Notes: a model not told the origin generated them from the letters alone. A DNA stretch of 64,000 bases from Rhodopseudomonas palustris (GCF_007005445.1 NZ_CP041387.1:1922001-1986000), one strand, 5' to 3'; positions 33,672 through 44,453 are shown, numbered from the stretch's first letter. A program made the numbers and translations.

Positions 33672-35933
33672 ATGGGAAAACGATTGATTCCGCCTGAGCC
33701 GGCCGAGATTCACGAGGTCCAGCTTCGCGAGGCGCTGGAAGAGCGCTATCTCGCCTACGCGCTGTCGACCATCATGCACCGGGCGCTGCCGGACGCCCGA
33801 GACGGGCTGAAGCCGGTGCATCGCCGCATTCTGTACGGGATGCGGTTGCTGCGGCTCGACCCCGGTACGCCGTTCAAGAAGTCCGCCAAGATTGTCGGCG
33901 ACGTGATGGGTTCGTTCCATCCGCACGGCGACCAGTCGATCTACGACGCCTTGGTGCGGCTCGCGCAGGACTTCTCGTCGCGCTATCCGCTGGTCGACGG
34001 CCAGGGCAATTTCGGCAACATCGACGGCGATAACCCGGCGGCCTACCGCTACACCGAAGCGCGGATGACCGATGTCGCGCGCCTGCTGCTCGACGGCATC
34101 GACGAGGACGGCGTCGCGTTTCGGCCGAACTACGACGGTCAGGCCAAGGAGCCGGTGGTGCTGCCGGGCGGCTTCCCGAACCTGCTCGCCAACGGTGCCC
34201 AGGGCATCGCCGTCGGCATGGCCACCGCGATCCCGCCGCACAACGCCGCGGAACTGTGCGACGCCGCGTTGCATCTGATCGAGAAACCCGACGCCAAGTC
34301 GAGGGCGCTGCTGCGCTTCGTCAAGGGACCGGACTTCCCGACCGGCGGCATCATCATCGACTCTAAGGAAAGCATCGCCGAAGCCTACACCACCGGCCGC
34401 GGAGCGTTCCGCACCCGCGCCAAGTGGGAGCAGGAAGAGGGCGCGCGCGGCACCTGGAGCGTGGTGGTCACGCAGATCCCGTGGCTGGTGCAGAAGTCGC
34501 GGCTGATCGAGAAGATCGCCGAGCTGCTCAACGAGAAGAAGCTGCCGCTGGTCGGCGACATCCGCGACGAGTCGGCCGAGGACGTCCGCATCGTCATCGA
34601 GCCGAAGTCGCGCAGCGTCGATCCGGCGCTGATGATGGAATCGCTGTTCCGGCTGACCGAGCTGGAGAGCCGGATTCCACTGAATCTCAATGTGCTGGTG
34701 GGCGGCCGGATTCCGAAGGTGCTCGGCCTCGCCGAAGCCTTGCGTGAGTGGCTTGATCATCTGCGCGACGTGCTGCTGCGCCGCTCCAACCATCGCAAGA
34801 CGCAGATCGAGCACCGGCTCGAAGTGCTCGGCGGCTATCTGATCGCGTACCTGAACATCGACGAGGTGATCAGGATCATCCGCACCGAGGACGAACCCAA
34901 GCCGGTGTTGATGAAGACCTTCAACCTGACCGAGATCCAGGCCGAAGCCATCCTCAACATGCGGCTGCGCTCCTTGCGCAAGCTCGAGGAAATGGAGATC
35001 CGCACCGAGGACAAGAACCTCCGCGCGGAGCTGAAGGGCATCAACGCGGTCCTGAAGTCCGAGACCGAACAGTGGGCCAAGGTCGGCGAGCAGGTCCGCA
35101 AAGTCCGCGAGATGTTCGGGCCGAAGACGCCGCTCGGCAAGCGCCGCACCCAATTTGCCGACGCGCCGGAGCACGATCTCGCGGCGATCGAGGAAGCCTT
35201 CGTCGAGCGCGAGCCGGTCACCGTGGTGATCTCAGACAAGGGCTGGGTGCGCACGCTGAAGGGCCATGTCGAGGATCTGTCGGGGCTGAACTTCAAGCAG
35301 GACGACAAACTCGGCCAGTCGTTCTTCGCCGAGACCACCTCGAAGCTGCTGCTGCTCGCCACCAACGGCCGGTTCTACGCGCTCGACGTCGCCAAACTGC
35401 CCGGGGGCCGCGGTCACGGCGAGCCGATCCGGATGTTCATCGACATGGAGCAGGATGCGGCGATCGTCACCGTGTTCGTCCACACCGGCGGCCGCAAATT
35501 CCTGATCGCCAGCCATGACGGGCAGGGCTTCGTCGTGAACGAGGACGAGTGCGTCGGCTCGACCCGCAAGGGCAAGCAGATCCTCAACGTCGATATTCCC
35601 AACGAAGCGCGGGCGCTCACCGTGGTCAGCGAGGGCGACGACAGCGTCGCGGTGATCGGCGACAACCGCAAGATGGTGATCTTCCCGCTGGATCAGGTGC
35701 CCGAGATGACCCGCGGCCGCGGCGTGCGGCTGCAGAAATACAAGGACGGCGGGCTGTCCGACGTCGCCACCTTCTCGTCGAAGCAGGGCCTCGGTTGGCG
35801 CGATTCTGCCGGCCGCGAGTTCAGTGCGACCATGAAGGAGCTTGCCGAATGGCGCGGCAATCGCGCCGATGCCGGCCGGCTGCCGCCGAAGGGCTTCCCG
35901 AAGTCCAACAAATTCGGACGTGGCATCGGGTGA
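33672..35933 (+). CDS. parC: DNA topoisomerase IV subunit A
   Basis: 753-residue subunit that cuts and rejoins DNA during decatenation. The catalytic tyrosine is Y127 ([14 protein letters not shown]). The quinolone-pocket region is [18 protein letters not shown]. The N-terminus ([40 protein letters not shown]) and the shortened C-terminal beta-propeller, without a GyrA box, distinguish ParC from GyrA. ParE is not in the window. Confidence 0.95.
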   Translation: MGKRLIPPEPAEIHEVQLREALEERYLAYALSTIMHRALPDARDGLKPVHRRILYGMRLLRLDPGTPFKKSAKIVGDVMGSFHPHGDQSIYDALVRLAQDFSSRYPLVDGQGNFGNIDGDNPAAYRYTEARMTDVARLLLDGIDEDGVAFRPNYDGQAKEPVVLPGGFPNLLANGAQGIAVGMATAIPPHNAAELCDAALHLIEKPDAKSRALLRFVKGPDFPTGGIIIDSKESIAEAYTTGRGAFRTRAKWEQEEGARGTWSVVVTQIPWLVQKSRLIEKIAELLNEKKLPLVGDIRDESAEDVRIVIEPKSRSVDPALMMESLFRLTELESRIPLNLNVLVGGRIPKVLGLAEALREWLDHLRDVLLRRSNHRKTQIEHRLEVLGGYLIAYLNIDEVIRIIRTEDEPKPVLMKTFNLTEIQAEAILNMRLRSLRKLEEMEIRTEDKNLRAELKGINAVLKSETEQWAKVGEQVRKVREMFGPKTPLGKRRTQFADAPEHDLAAIEEAFVEREPVTVVISDKGWVRTLKGHVEDLSGLNFKQDDKLGQSFFAETTSKLLLLATNGRFYALDVAKLPGGRGHGEPIRMFIDMEQDAAIVTVFVHTGGRKFLIASHDGQGFVVNEDECVGSTRKGKQILNVDIPNEARALTVVSEGDDSVAVIGDNRKMVIFPLDQVPEMTRGRGVRLQKYKDGGLSDVATFSSKQGLGWRDSAGREFSATMKELAEWRGNRADAGRLPPKGFPKSNKFGRGIG

Positions 35934-36021
35934 TGTCGCGTCGAACTGCCCCGCGCGCCAGTCGCACGCGGGGCCGCATTCTGATCTTCGCCTCGCTCCC
36001 GATTTGCACTCACTGATCGCG

Positions 36022-37449
36022 ATGTTCGAACGCCGCCCCGGCCGATGTGGTCTCCTGCTGCCGCTGTTGCTGTTGCTGTCGCCTTGCCCGGCGCAGGCGG
36101 CGGAGCTCGACGGTGCCGCGCTCGGCGGGGTATGGGGTGTCCCGTTTGCCGGCATCCTGCTGTCGATCGCACTCGGCCCGCTGCTGGCCCCGAAAATCTG
36201 GCACGCGCATTACGGCAAGATCGCTGCTGGATGGGCCATGCTCGCGCTGGCGCCGATCGCGATCGTATACGGCTGGCAGAGCGCGCTGGCGTCGCTGGTG
36301 CACGCGCTCCTTGCCGAGTATCTCAGCTTCATCGTGCTGTTGTTCGCGCTGTTCACGGTGTCTGGCGGCATTCTGGTCACCGGGACGATCCGGGCGACGC
36401 CGCTGCTCAACACTGGCCTGCTGGCGGTCGGCACCGCATGCGCCAGCCTGATCGGCACCACCGGCGCGGCGATGATCCTGGTTCGGCCGCTGATCCGCGC
36501 CAATGCCGGGCGGCGGCACAACGTCCACGTCATGGTGTTCTTCATCATCCTGGTCGCTAATATCGGTGGCGCGCTGTCGCCGCTCGGCGATCCGCCGCTG
36601 TTCGTCGGCTTCCTGCGCGGAATCGATTTCTTCTGGCCGGTGCAGCATCTTTGGCAGCAGACGCTGATTGTCGCCGGCATCCTGCTGACGATCTTCTATC
36701 TGCTCGACCTGTGGTACGCCCGGCACGATCCGCCAGCCGAAACCGCCGAACAGCCGGTTGGTTTTCGCGGCAGCATCAATTTCGTTCTGATCGCCGGCAT
36801 CATAGGCACGATTCTGGCCTGCTCGCAGTGGCGGTCGGGGATCGCGTTCAACGTCTACGGCACGCGGGTCGCACTCGAGAACCTGGTCCGTGACGGCGGC
36901 CTGATCGTGCTGGCGCTGCTGTCGCTGTGGTGGACCGCGGACGAACATCGCTCCGCCAACGGCTTCACCTGGGAGCCGATCCGCGAAGTCGCCAAGCTGT
37001 TTGCCGGGATCTTCGTCGCGATCATCCCGGTCCTTGCGATGCTGCAGGCCGGCAAGGCCGGCCTGTTTGCGCCGGTGCTCGACGCGGTGTCGGGAAGCGA
37101 CGGCACGCCGCGCGAGGTGCCGTATTTCTGGTTCACCGGTCTGTTGTCGGCGGTGCTCGACAACGCACCGACCTATCTGGTGTTCTTCGAACTGGCGGGC
37201 GGTCAGCCGGCCGAGTTGATGGGGCCGCTCGCCGGAACGCTGGCGGCGATCTCGATGGGGGCGGTTTTCATGGGCGCGCTGACCTATGTCGGCAATGCAC
37301 CGAATTTCATGGTGTATGCCATCGCCACCGAACGCGGGATCAGAATGCCGGGGTTCTTTGGCTATGCGTTGCGGGTTGGCGCCGTACTGATCCCGCTGTT
37401 CCTGTTGCTGACGGTGCTGCCGATCGTTCCGAAGCTGCAGCTCCATTGA
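36022..37449 (+). CDS. Sodium:proton antiporter-like ion transporter
   Basis: 475-residue polytopic protein of the ArsB/NhaD (ion transporter) superfamily. A signal-like hydrophobic N-terminus (LLLPLLLLLSPCPAQA) precedes about twelve membrane segments. Conserved polar membrane stretches are IGTTGAAMILVRPLIRAN, NIGGALSPLGDPPLFVGFL and GLLSAVLDNAPTYLVF, as in UPF0716/NhaD-like and citrate/Na+ carriers of alphaproteobacteria. Na+/H+ exchange is the usual annotation; the ion is not proven. The ATG at 36022 is taken because the upstream frame overlaps parC. Confidence 0.8.
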   Translation: MFERRPGRCGLLLPLLLLLSPCPAQAAELDGAALGGVWGVPFAGILLSIALGPLLAPKIWHAHYGKIAAGWAMLALAPIAIVYGWQSALASLVHALLAEYLSFIVLLFALFTVSGGILVTGTIRATPLLNTGLLAVGTACASLIGTTGAAMILVRPLIRANAGRRHNVHVMVFFIILVANIGGALSPLGDPPLFVGFLRGIDFFWPVQHLWQQTLIVAGILLTIFYLLDLWYARHDPPAETAEQPVGFRGSINFVLIAGIIGTILACSQWRSGIAFNVYGTRVALENLVRDGGLIVLALLSLWWTADEHRSANGFTWEPIREVAKLFAGIFVAIIPVLAMLQAGKAGLFAPVLDAVSGSDGTPREVPYFWFTGLLSAVLDNAPTYLVFFELAGGQPAELMGPLAGTLAAISMGAVFMGALTYVGNAPNFMVYAIATERGIRMPGFFGYALRVGAVLIPLFLLLTVLPIVPKLQLH

Positions 37450-37517
37450 AACTGCGGCGGCAGGGCCTGACGCGTTGTCTTCGCGCAAGCCTGCCGCCCG
37501 ATCGGCGCGAAACCGCG

Positions 37518-37715
37518 TCAGTTGCCGGGCGGCGCAACGGCGGCGGGAGCGGGCGGCAACCCCGGTGTGTGCCTGGGCTTCAGGGTGCCGATGTAGAACG
37601 ACACGCCGCCGACCAGCACCACGCATACGAAATACATGGCGTAGGCTTGCGGCGGGGTCGTGGCCCAACGCAGAAACCCGCCGAATGACATTCGCTCTGG
37701 TACTTGGCTCGACAT
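37518..37715 (-). CDS. Small single-span membrane protein (hypothetical)
   Basis: 65-residue protein with one membrane segment at about residues 25-44 (AYAMYFVCVVLVGGVSFYIG), a polar N-terminus beginning MSSQVPERMSFGGFLRWA and a Pro/Ala-rich C-terminus. I do not recognise it. It lies alone on the minus strand between the antiporter and the Nramp gene. The membrane segment and the typical high-GC codon use support it as real. Confidence 0.65.
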   Translation of the reverse strand: MSSQVPERMSFGGFLRWATTPPQAYAMYFVCVVLVGGVSFYIGTLKPRHTPGLPPAPAAVAPPGN

Positions 37716-37915
37716 GGCGGCCTTGTGCTCCATTTCCGGTCGAATCGGAAGCCGGAAAATGTGATGCCAATCGCCGCCGGCCAAGCCCCCGGCCGAAGCT
37801 CGATCAATGACCAGTGGCGTCTTTTGTGGCAGATATGAAGAAGGCTCTGCGACTCGCGTCGTGAAGGCGGTTTTGGAAGCAGATTCGACCGATATCAGTG
37901 CTTGGTCAGCTACAT

Positions 37916-37934
37916 GCAACTGTGAATGATTTGC
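37916..37934. promoter_or_regulatory. Candidate metal-regulator (Mur/Fur-type) box upstream of mntH
   Basis: Imperfect inverted repeat GCAACT (37916-37921), 7 bases, ATTTGC (37929-37934), about 30 bases before the mntH start. Rhizobial Mur/Fur sites on mntH promoters are GCAAAT-type dyads, and this resembles one. The assignment rests on position and partial symmetry only. Confidence 0.35.
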
Positions 37935-37965
37935 GAGAACGCGTGGCGGCCTGCATTGTGATGCG

Positions 37966-39339
37966 ATGGATGCAAAAACGTCGCAGATGACATCAGAACC
38001 CGCGCCGGCACCGAAACGAACCAAAGGGTGGCGTCTTTCGCCGGGCGAGCCATCGCTCGCCGGAATGTTCGGGACGATCCCGACTCGGGCCAAAGGCCCG
38101 TTCTGGCGCAAGCTGATTGCATTCCTCGGCCCCGGCTACCTGGTCGCAGTCGGCTACATGGACCCCGGCAACTGGGCGACTTCGCTCGCCGGCGGTTCCA
38201 AATACGGCTACGCGCTGCTGACCGTGGCGCTGGTCTCCAACATCATGGCGGTGTTGCTGCAGTCATTGTGCACGCGGCTCGGCGTCGGTGCGGGCAGGGA
38301 TCTCGCGCAGGCCTGTCGCGACGCCTATCCGCGCTGGGTGTCGTGGCCGCTGTGGCTGTCGGCGGAGATCGCCATCACCGCGACCGACCTCGCCGAGGTG
38401 ATCGGAACTGCGATCGGACTCAATCTGCTGTTCGGTATCCCGCTCGAACTCGGCGTGCTGATCACCGCTGCCGACGTGTTCCTGGTGCTGGCGCTGCAGG
38501 CGTTCGGCTTCCGCTGGATCGAAGCCTTCGTGGTGGCGCTGCTCGGCGTGATCGCGGCCTGCTTCGCGATCCAGATCGCGATGGCCGATCCGGATTGGGG
38601 AGCGGTAATCCGCGGCTTCGCGCCAACCACGCGGGTGCTGACCGAGCCCGGTATGCTGTATCTGGCGCTCGGCATCCTCGGCGCTACGGTGATGCCGCAC
38701 AACCTCTATCTGCACTCCGGCCTGGTACAGACCCGCGGTTTCGGCCACAGCCCGGCCGAGAAGCACGAGGCGATCAAGCTCGCCACGATCGACTCGACGA
38801 TCGCGCTGACCTTCGCGCTGACCATCAACGCCTCGATCCTGATCCTGGCAGCGGCGACCTTTCACCACGCCGGCCAGACCGATGTCGCCGAACTCGACCA
38901 AGCCCATGCCTTCCTGGCGCCGCTGCTCGGCTCGACGCTGGCGCCGACGCTGTTCGGCATCGCGCTGCTCGCCTGCGGCCTGAATTCGACCGTCACCGCC
39001 ACGCTGGCCGGCCAGATCGTGATGGAAGGCTTCATCCAATTCCGGATCAAGCCGTGGCTGCGCCGGATGGTGACGCGGCTGATCGCGATTGTGCCGGCGG
39101 TAGTGGTCACCATCATCGCCGGCGAAAAGGGCACCGGGCAGCTCCTGATCCTCAGTCAGGTGGTACTCAGCCTGCAACTGCCGTTCGCGGTGGTGCCGCT
39201 GGTGATGTTCACCGCCAGCCGAGCCAAGATGGGCGAGTTCGTCGCGCCGCGCTGGCTGTCGATTGCCGCCGCACTGATCGCCGCGATCATCATCGCGCTG
39301 AATATCAAGCTGGTGTTCGACTACGCGACCGGCGGGTAG
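37966..39339 (+). CDS. mntH: Nramp-family Mn2+/Fe2+ transporter
   Basis: 457-residue proton-coupled divalent-metal importer with eleven or so membrane helices. The metal-site motifs are D66-P67-G68-N69 in helix 1 ([15 protein letters not shown]) and M243-P244-H245 in helix 6 ([13 protein letters not shown]), both canonical, so manganese or iron is the expected cargo. A 45-residue polar N-terminus precedes helix 1. An in-frame ATG at 37987 is an alternative start. A possible Mur-type box lies just upstream. Confidence 0.92.
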   Translation: MDAKTSQMTSEPAPAPKRTKGWRLSPGEPSLAGMFGTIPTRAKGPFWRKLIAFLGPGYLVAVGYMDPGNWATSLAGGSKYGYALLTVALVSNIMAVLLQSLCTRLGVGAGRDLAQACRDAYPRWVSWPLWLSAEIAITATDLAEVIGTAIGLNLLFGIPLELGVLITAADVFLVLALQAFGFRWIEAFVVALLGVIAACFAIQIAMADPDWGAVIRGFAPTTRVLTEPGMLYLALGILGATVMPHNLYLHSGLVQTRGFGHSPAEKHEAIKLATIDSTIALTFALTINASILILAAATFHHAGQTDVAELDQAHAFLAPLLGSTLAPTLFGIALLACGLNSTVTATLAGQIVMEGFIQFRIKPWLRRMVTRLIAIVPAVVVTIIAGEKGTGQLLILSQVVLSLQLPFAVVPLVMFTASRAKMGEFVAPRWLSIAAALIAAIIIALNIKLVFDYATGG

Positions 39340-39396
39340 TCCGCAGACGAAATCCCAGAGCCGCGGCTGTGCTGGCCGAGTAGAACCGGCGTTTGG

Positions 39397-40221
39397 TCAA
39401 ACACGGTTCTGCTCATTCGATCCCGCTTTCGTGGGGGCGTGACGTTGCGCGAAGTATTGAGCGGGAGTGCTTCCAAGCGCCTTCTTGAACATGGTGATGA
39501 AGGCGTTGACCGACTCGTAGCCAAGTCCGGCCGCAACGTTCTGCACCGCTTCGCCGCTCGCGAGTTCCCGAAGGGCGACGACGAGGTGGAGCTGCTGTCG
39601 CCAGCGTCCGAACGTCAGTCCTGTCTCGCGGATCAGCAGCCGCGCCAGCGACCTTTCACTCATCGCGATCTGCTTCGCCCAATCGCTCAAGGTCCTGCGG
39701 TCGGATGGCTCCGCTGTCAGAGCGTCGGCGATGGCCCGGATCTTCGGATGGCTGGAAATCGGCAGGTTGAACCGCTCGCGCGGCATCTCCGCGAGTTCGT
39801 CCAGCAGAACGCGCGCCATTCGGGCTGCGTGGCTGTCTGTGTGATAGTCCGCACGCTCCTCTGCCAGACGCTCGACCATTTCCCGGATCAACGGAGAGAT
39901 CGACAGCGTGCAACTGGATTCGGGCAGTTTCGCCGCTTCCGGTTCCACGAACAGATAGTTGAGCCGCGCATTTGCGGTCGCGCGCGCGCTGTGAGGCACT
40001 CCGCCAGGAATCCACACCCCGCAATTCGGAGGCACGATCCAGATCTCGTCGCCGGCCGTGCAAGTGACGGCGCCGTGCAGGGCCAAGATTAACTGCCCCT
40101 TGCGATGGACATGCAAAGGCACTTCCGCCGCATGGTCGGAGAAATCGAGCTTGTGGCAGACCGCAGGCAGATGCGTCAGGTCGGGATCGAAAACGGAAAC
40201 GGCAGATTGCGGCGCGGGCAT
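39397..40221 (-). CDS. AraC-family regulator with cupin sensor domain
   Basis: 274-residue regulator. The N-terminal cupin (about residues 25-100; EVPLHVHRKGQLILALHG, then PPNCGVWIPGGVPHSA) senses the ligand and the C-terminal pair of HTH motifs (about 165-260; LSDWAKQIAMSERSLARLLIRETGLTFGRW and VAAGLGYESVNAFITMFKKALGSTPAQYF) binds DNA. It is divergent from the FUSC/DUF1656/HlyD efflux operon, with only 77 bases between the starts, so it very likely controls it. Confidence 0.9.
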   Translation of the reverse strand: MPAPQSAVSVFDPDLTHLPAVCHKLDFSDHAAEVPLHVHRKGQLILALHGAVTCTAGDEIWIVPPNCGVWIPGGVPHSARATANARLNYLFVEPEAAKLPESSCTLSISPLIREMVERLAEERADYHTDSHAARMARVLLDELAEMPRERFNLPISSHPKIRAIADALTAEPSDRRTLSDWAKQIAMSERSLARLLIRETGLTFGRWRQQLHLVVALRELASGEAVQNVAAGLGYESVNAFITMFKKALGSTPAQYFAQRHAPTKAGSNEQNRV

Positions 40222-40298
40222 CAGGATGGCCGTTTTCAGGGATTTTATGTCGTAATACCGAATTTATTCGCTTCTGCAAATCGGACACAACTGGCGGC

Positions 40299-42419
40299 AT
40301 GAAGATAATGCCGACGGTATCTCCTCGCTTGATCGAGCCCTGCACAGCAATACTGCAGGTGGCAGCGGACTTCGCTCGCACGGCGGCCATCAAGGAGGAT
40401 GCGGATGCGGTCCTCTTTTCGGCCAAGAGTTTCGCCGCGGCGATGCTGGCCTATTACATTTCGCTGCAACTCGATTTGCCCAAGCCGTTCTGGGCGATCG
40501 TTACTGTCTACATCGTCTCTCAGACATCCGCGGGAGCGTCGTTCAGTCGTGGCGTGTATCGCTTCGTCGGCACCTTGGTGGGTGCGATTGCGACGATCGC
40601 TATCGTTCCGAATTTCGTCAACGACCCGATCGTATGCTGCGTCATCCTCGCGGGCTGGATCGGTCGGTGTCTGTTTCTCTCGCTGCTGGATCGGACGCCG
40701 CGAGCCTACGCTTTCGTACTGGCTGGCTACACGACAAGCCTGATCGGCTTTCCGAGCGTGCTTGATCCTGGTGCAGTGTTCGAAACGGCATCGCTGCGCG
40801 TCCAGGAAATCTCCATCGGAATTATCTGCGCGGTTCTGATCCACCGTTACGTCCTGCCGAAGCCGATGAGTGGCCAGTTCACCGGCAAGCTGTCGGCGAC
40901 GCTTCTGGACGCCCGCGGGATTGCGGGCCTCGCGCTGACGGGAACGGCGAAAGCGAACCGCAACGATCGCCATCAACTTGCTGCCGATCTCCTGATGCTC
41001 CGGGGGCTTGCGACGCATCTGCCGTATGATCCCGGATCGGTGACGCCGCGGCGCGAGACGTTGCAACTCATTCACGCCAGGCTCGCTCGGCTTCTTCCAC
41101 TCACGACTGAAATCGAAGACCGGGTCCGTTTTCTCCGCATTGGGCACGGCGATACGGCTGATGGGCTGACCGCATTGATCGATGATGTCGGGGCCTGGAT
41201 CGCTGCCGCTGGGACGGGCGATGGGGAGAGGGCGGCTCGGCTGATCGCGCGCGCGCGGTCGCTCCAGGCTCATCTGGGCACAGATGCAGCGACGCCCGCC
41301 GACCGGGTGGGCGCCAACCTTGCAGGTCATCTGGCTGAAATGATCGGCCTGATTCACGACTGCGACCAGCTCGATCAGAACATGATCACCGGCTCGAACT
41401 CACCACAGGCGGAGTGGCTTTACGGGCCGGCGCCTGCAAAGGGGTACGTCTATCACCGTGATCCATGGATGGCGGCTCGTGCAGCGCTCGGTGCCGTCGT
41501 CGCTATCCTCAGCGGCTGTGCCTTCTGGATATGGTCGGCCTGGCCGGAGGGCGGCACCGCAGTCTCAATTCTCGGCGTATGCTGCACCTTGTTCGGCAAT
41601 TTCGACGCGCCTGTGCCATTCGTCGTCAAATACATCGTGGGCTCGATCTGGGGAGTTCTGATAAGCCTCGTCTACAGCTTCGCCATCTTGCCCCAAGTCA
41701 CGAACTTCGCAGTTCTGGTCGCGGTCCTTGCGCCAGCATTTCTGTTTGCTGGCTCGCTCCAGGCGCGAGCGCCGACGACGTTCATGGCGCTGGGAATCAC
41801 TCTCACAATTCCGATCCTGTCGGGCCTCGGCAGCAACTACACCGGTGACTTCGCCACTTTTCTCGACACCGTGATCGCACTGTTCGCAGCAGTTGGTTTC
41901 GGGGCGGTCAGCATGTCCATCTTCCAGACTGTACCGCTGGACGTCGCGATCAACCGGCTGCTTCTCCACAGTCGGCAGGATGTCGGTCGCCGCGCTCTGG
42001 GCGGCGCGCCGAACGAAGCGCGCTGGACAAGCCTGATGATCGACCGAACGGCGCTGCTGCTGCCGAGGCTGCGAGCGGCCGGCAGAGCCCCTGCAAACGT
42101 CCTTGACGATACGCTGTGCCTTCTTCGCATCGGTCACGTCGCCGGCCGGCTTCGCAAGCTGGTCCCGCAGGTCCAGGGCGAGGCCGGCGTCGCAATCGGC
42201 GGTCTTCTGTCCGCGATTGCCACGTGTTTCAGCGTGAGGCGACCGACGACGCCTGCCGAACTTGCAGACCTCGATCAGCGCATCGCGACGTTGATGGCAA
42301 TGATGGCGGCCAGTTCACTCAAGAGTCGCCTGCGGATAATCGATCTGCTGATCGACCTCCGTTTTGCGCTCGGTTTCGGTGGAATGGTGCAGGAGGACGA
42401 TCCGGCTCATGATCGTTGA
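40299..42419 (+). CDS. FUSC-family efflux protein (AaeB-like)
   Basis: 706-residue inner-membrane protein of the fusaric acid resistance/aromatic acid exporter family (AaeB, FusC). It has two similar halves, each with about five or six membrane helices followed by a long cytoplasmic helical region: the first begins near residue 45 (FSAKSFAAAMLAYYISLQLDLPKPFWAIVTVYIVSQ), the second near residue 390. Exports small aromatic acids together with a periplasmic adaptor. It overlaps the DUF1656 gene by 11 bases. Codon use looks less strictly GC-ending than in mntH or bpt. Confidence 0.9.
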   Translation: MKIMPTVSPRLIEPCTAILQVAADFARTAAIKEDADAVLFSAKSFAAAMLAYYISLQLDLPKPFWAIVTVYIVSQTSAGASFSRGVYRFVGTLVGAIATIAIVPNFVNDPIVCCVILAGWIGRCLFLSLLDRTPRAYAFVLAGYTTSLIGFPSVLDPGAVFETASLRVQEISIGIICAVLIHRYVLPKPMSGQFTGKLSATLLDARGIAGLALTGTAKANRNDRHQLAADLLMLRGLATHLPYDPGSVTPRRETLQLIHARLARLLPLTTEIEDRVRFLRIGHGDTADGLTALIDDVGAWIAAAGTGDGERAARLIARARSLQAHLGTDAATPADRVGANLAGHLAEMIGLIHDCDQLDQNMITGSNSPQAEWLYGPAPAKGYVYHRDPWMAARAALGAVVAILSGCAFWIWSAWPEGGTAVSILGVCCTLFGNFDAPVPFVVKYIVGSIWGVLISLVYSFAILPQVTNFAVLVAVLAPAFLFAGSLQARAPTTFMALGITLTIPILSGLGSNYTGDFATFLDTVIALFAAVGFGAVSMSIFQTVPLDVAINRLLLHSRQDVGRRALGGAPNEARWTSLMIDRTALLLPRLRAAGRAPANVLDDTLCLLRIGHVAGRLRKLVPQVQGEAGVAIGGLLSAIATCFSVRRPTTPAELADLDQRIATLMAMMAASSLKSRLRIIDLLIDLRFALGFGGMVQEDDPAHDR

Positions 42420-42624
42420 TTTGAATATGGGGGGTGTCTTCATTCCCGGCCTGGTGGTCCTCGCGCTCGTCGCGCTGTTCGCCACCGTGGCAATCATGCG
42501 TTTCTGCAACGCCACCGGGATCTCCCGGCTGTTCGAGTATCGGCCACTCGTCGAAATCGCCACCTTCCTCATGATCTACGGTCTTCTCATGCTGTATCTT
42601 CCCTTGATCGGATCAATCTCGTGA
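42409..42624 (+). CDS. DUF1656 small membrane protein (AaeX-like)
   Basis: 71-residue protein with two membrane segments (about residues 10-30 and 48-66), starting MIVDLNMGGVFIPGLV. This is the DUF1656/AaeX family, found between or beside FUSC and HlyD genes in aromatic-acid efflux operons; its role is unknown. It overlaps the FUSC gene at its start and the HlyD gene at its end (GTGA), so all three are translationally coupled. Confidence 0.88.
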   Translation: MIVDLNMGGVFIPGLVVLALVALFATVAIMRFCNATGISRLFEYRPLVEIATFLMIYGLLMLYLPLIGSIS

Positions 42625-43517
42625 AATCGTTTCTGTCCGTGCTCAGCCGCTATGCCCTGACCGTCGGCTTAGTCGCTCTTTCGGGTGTTGTCGGCCTGCA
42701 GGCCTGGGGCCACTACCAGCGAACACCCTGGACGCGCGACGGTCGAGTGAGCGTGAATGTCGTCCAGATCGCGCCTGAGGTTTCAGGTGCGATCCGCTCG
42801 GTGGCAGTGGTCGACAATCAGTACGTCAAACGCGGTGATGTACTTTACGAGATCGACCCCGAACGGCTTCGTTTGGCACTGGCGCTGGCCGAGGCTGACG
42901 TCGAAGCGAAGCGCCAGGATATGATCGTTCGTCAAGCCACGGCGCAGCGGAAACGGCAGCTCAAGGATGTTGTCTCACAGGAAGCCGTCCAGCAATCGGG
43001 CGGCGCTGCGGCAATAGCCAGCGCCGCCTATCAGGCCGCGGTGGCGACATTCGATTTGGCCAAGCTCGATCTTGCTCGTTCCGTCGTTCGTTCACCTGTC
43101 GATGGGTATGTGACGAATCTGAAGCTTCGGCCCGGCGACTACGCGACCGCTGGGGCGACGAATGTCGCGATCCTCGATGCCGCCAGTTTCTGGATCACCG
43201 GCTATTTCGAAGAGACGAAAATTCAGCAGATCCGTGTCGGGGCCCCGGCGCGGGTCAAGCTGATGGGCTTTGACCAGCCAGTGGCGGGCCATGTCGAAAG
43301 TATCGGTCGCGGCATCGAGAACAGCAGTGAAGCGCCGGGGCGCTTCGGCCTGCCCAATGTCGCGGCGACGTTTTCCTGGGTGCGTCTCGCCCAGCGCATC
43401 CCGGTGCGTATCCATATCGATCAAGTACCGTCCGGCATAGAACTGGCGGCTGGGATGACGGCCACCATCGAGATCGCTCCCGCTGATGTCGAGCCGAACA
43501 CGGGGCAGCGACCATGA
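42621..43517 (+). CDS. HlyD-family periplasmic adaptor (AaeA-like)
   Basis: 298-residue membrane-fusion protein. One N-terminal membrane anchor (about 10-30) precedes the lipoyl half-motifs (VAPEVSGAIRSVAVVDNQYVKRGDVLYEIDP and VRSPVDGYVTNLKLRPGDYATAG), a short coiled coil (about 80-135) and a beta-barrel domain. It links the FUSC pump to an outer-membrane channel, which is not encoded here. The start is GTG at 42621, overlapping the DUF1656 stop. Confidence 0.9.
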   Translation: MKSFLSVLSRYALTVGLVALSGVVGLQAWGHYQRTPWTRDGRVSVNVVQIAPEVSGAIRSVAVVDNQYVKRGDVLYEIDPERLRLALALAEADVEAKRQDMIVRQATAQRKRQLKDVVSQEAVQQSGGAAAIASAAYQAAVATFDLAKLDLARSVVRSPVDGYVTNLKLRPGDYATAGATNVAILDAASFWITGYFEETKIQQIRVGAPARVKLMGFDQPVAGHVESIGRGIENSSEAPGRFGLPNVAATFSWVRLAQRIPVRIHIDQVPSGIELAAGMTATIEIAPADVEPNTGQRP

Positions 43518-43608
43518 ACTGCACGCGCACGCTTTCGTTGTCCCATTGTCTCGCCGTGGTGTAGCGGGACGACCGGCGAGACTGGACGCCTGTGTCGGAA
43601 GGGCCGAG

Positions 43609-44385
43609 CTAATCCTGCGGCTCGGGTTGCATCTCGCCGGAAGCGTCGATGCGCAGCCAGCCGCTCGGCGCCAGCCGCTGCTGGGGCAGGTAGCGGCCTT
43701 TGTAGTCCATCTTCCTGGAGCCTTCGATCCAGTAGCCGAGATAGACGTAGGGCAGGCCGAGCCGCCGCGCGCGGGCGATATGATCGAGGATCATGAAGGT
43801 GCCGAGCGATCGGTTCTGCTCGGTCGGCTCGTAGAACGAATACACCATCGACAGCCCGTCTCCGAGCACATCGGTCAGCGCTGCGGCGATCAGGTCGCCG
43901 CCGCGGCCGGTGACGCCGGTGTCGGGGGTGCGCTTGCGGTACTCGATCATCCGGGTCTGGACGTGGCTGTCCTCGACCATCATCGCATAGTCGAGCACCG
44001 TCATGTCGGCCATTCCGCCGTGGCGATGGCGCTGGTCGAGATAGGCGCGGAACACCGAATATTGCTCGGAGGTCGGCACCGGGTTGCGCTGCTCGCCGAC
44101 AATGTCGGCGTTGCGGGCCAGCAGCTTGCGCTGGTTGCGCGATGGCTTGAACTCGTTGGCGATCACCCGGACCGACACGCAGGCGCGGCAATGATCGCAG
44201 GCCGGGCGGTAGGCGATCGACTGGCTGCGCCGGAAGCCACCATGGGTCAGCAGGTCGTTGAGCTCGCCGGCCTTGTTGCCCACCAGATGGGTGAACACCT
44301 TGCGCTCGTGCCGGCCCGGCAGATACGGGCACGGCGAGGGGGCGGTCAGATAGAATTGCGGGGTATCGCGCGAGTGCTGGGTCAC
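43609..44385 (-). CDS. bpt: Aspartate/glutamate leucyltransferase
   Basis: 258-residue Bpt-type aminoacyl-tRNA-protein transferase, which adds leucine to proteins with N-terminal Asp or Glu and marks them for Clp degradation. Motifs: [40 protein letters not shown] with the conserved Cys cluster, and [21 protein letters not shown] and [22 protein letters not shown]. Full length; it lies 68 bases after the RDD gene on the same strand. Confidence 0.94.
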   Translation of the reverse strand: MTQHSRDTPQFYLTAPSPCPYLPGRHERKVFTHLVGNKAGELNDLLTHGGFRRSQSIAYRPACDHCRACVSVRVIANEFKPSRNQRKLLARNADIVGEQRNPVPTSEQYSVFRAYLDQRHRHGGMADMTVLDYAMMVEDSHVQTRMIEYRKRTPDTGVTGRGGDLIAAALTDVLGDGLSMVYSFYEPTEQNRSLGTFMILDHIARARRLGLPYVYLGYWIEGSRKMDYKGRYLPQQRLAPSGWLRIDASGEMQPEPQD

Positions 44386-44453
44386 GTCGGGTCGTCGGCC
44401 TCCAACGCGCCCAGCATCGCCTTGCGTCCGCCGCCGGTCAATCGCTTTCGCCC

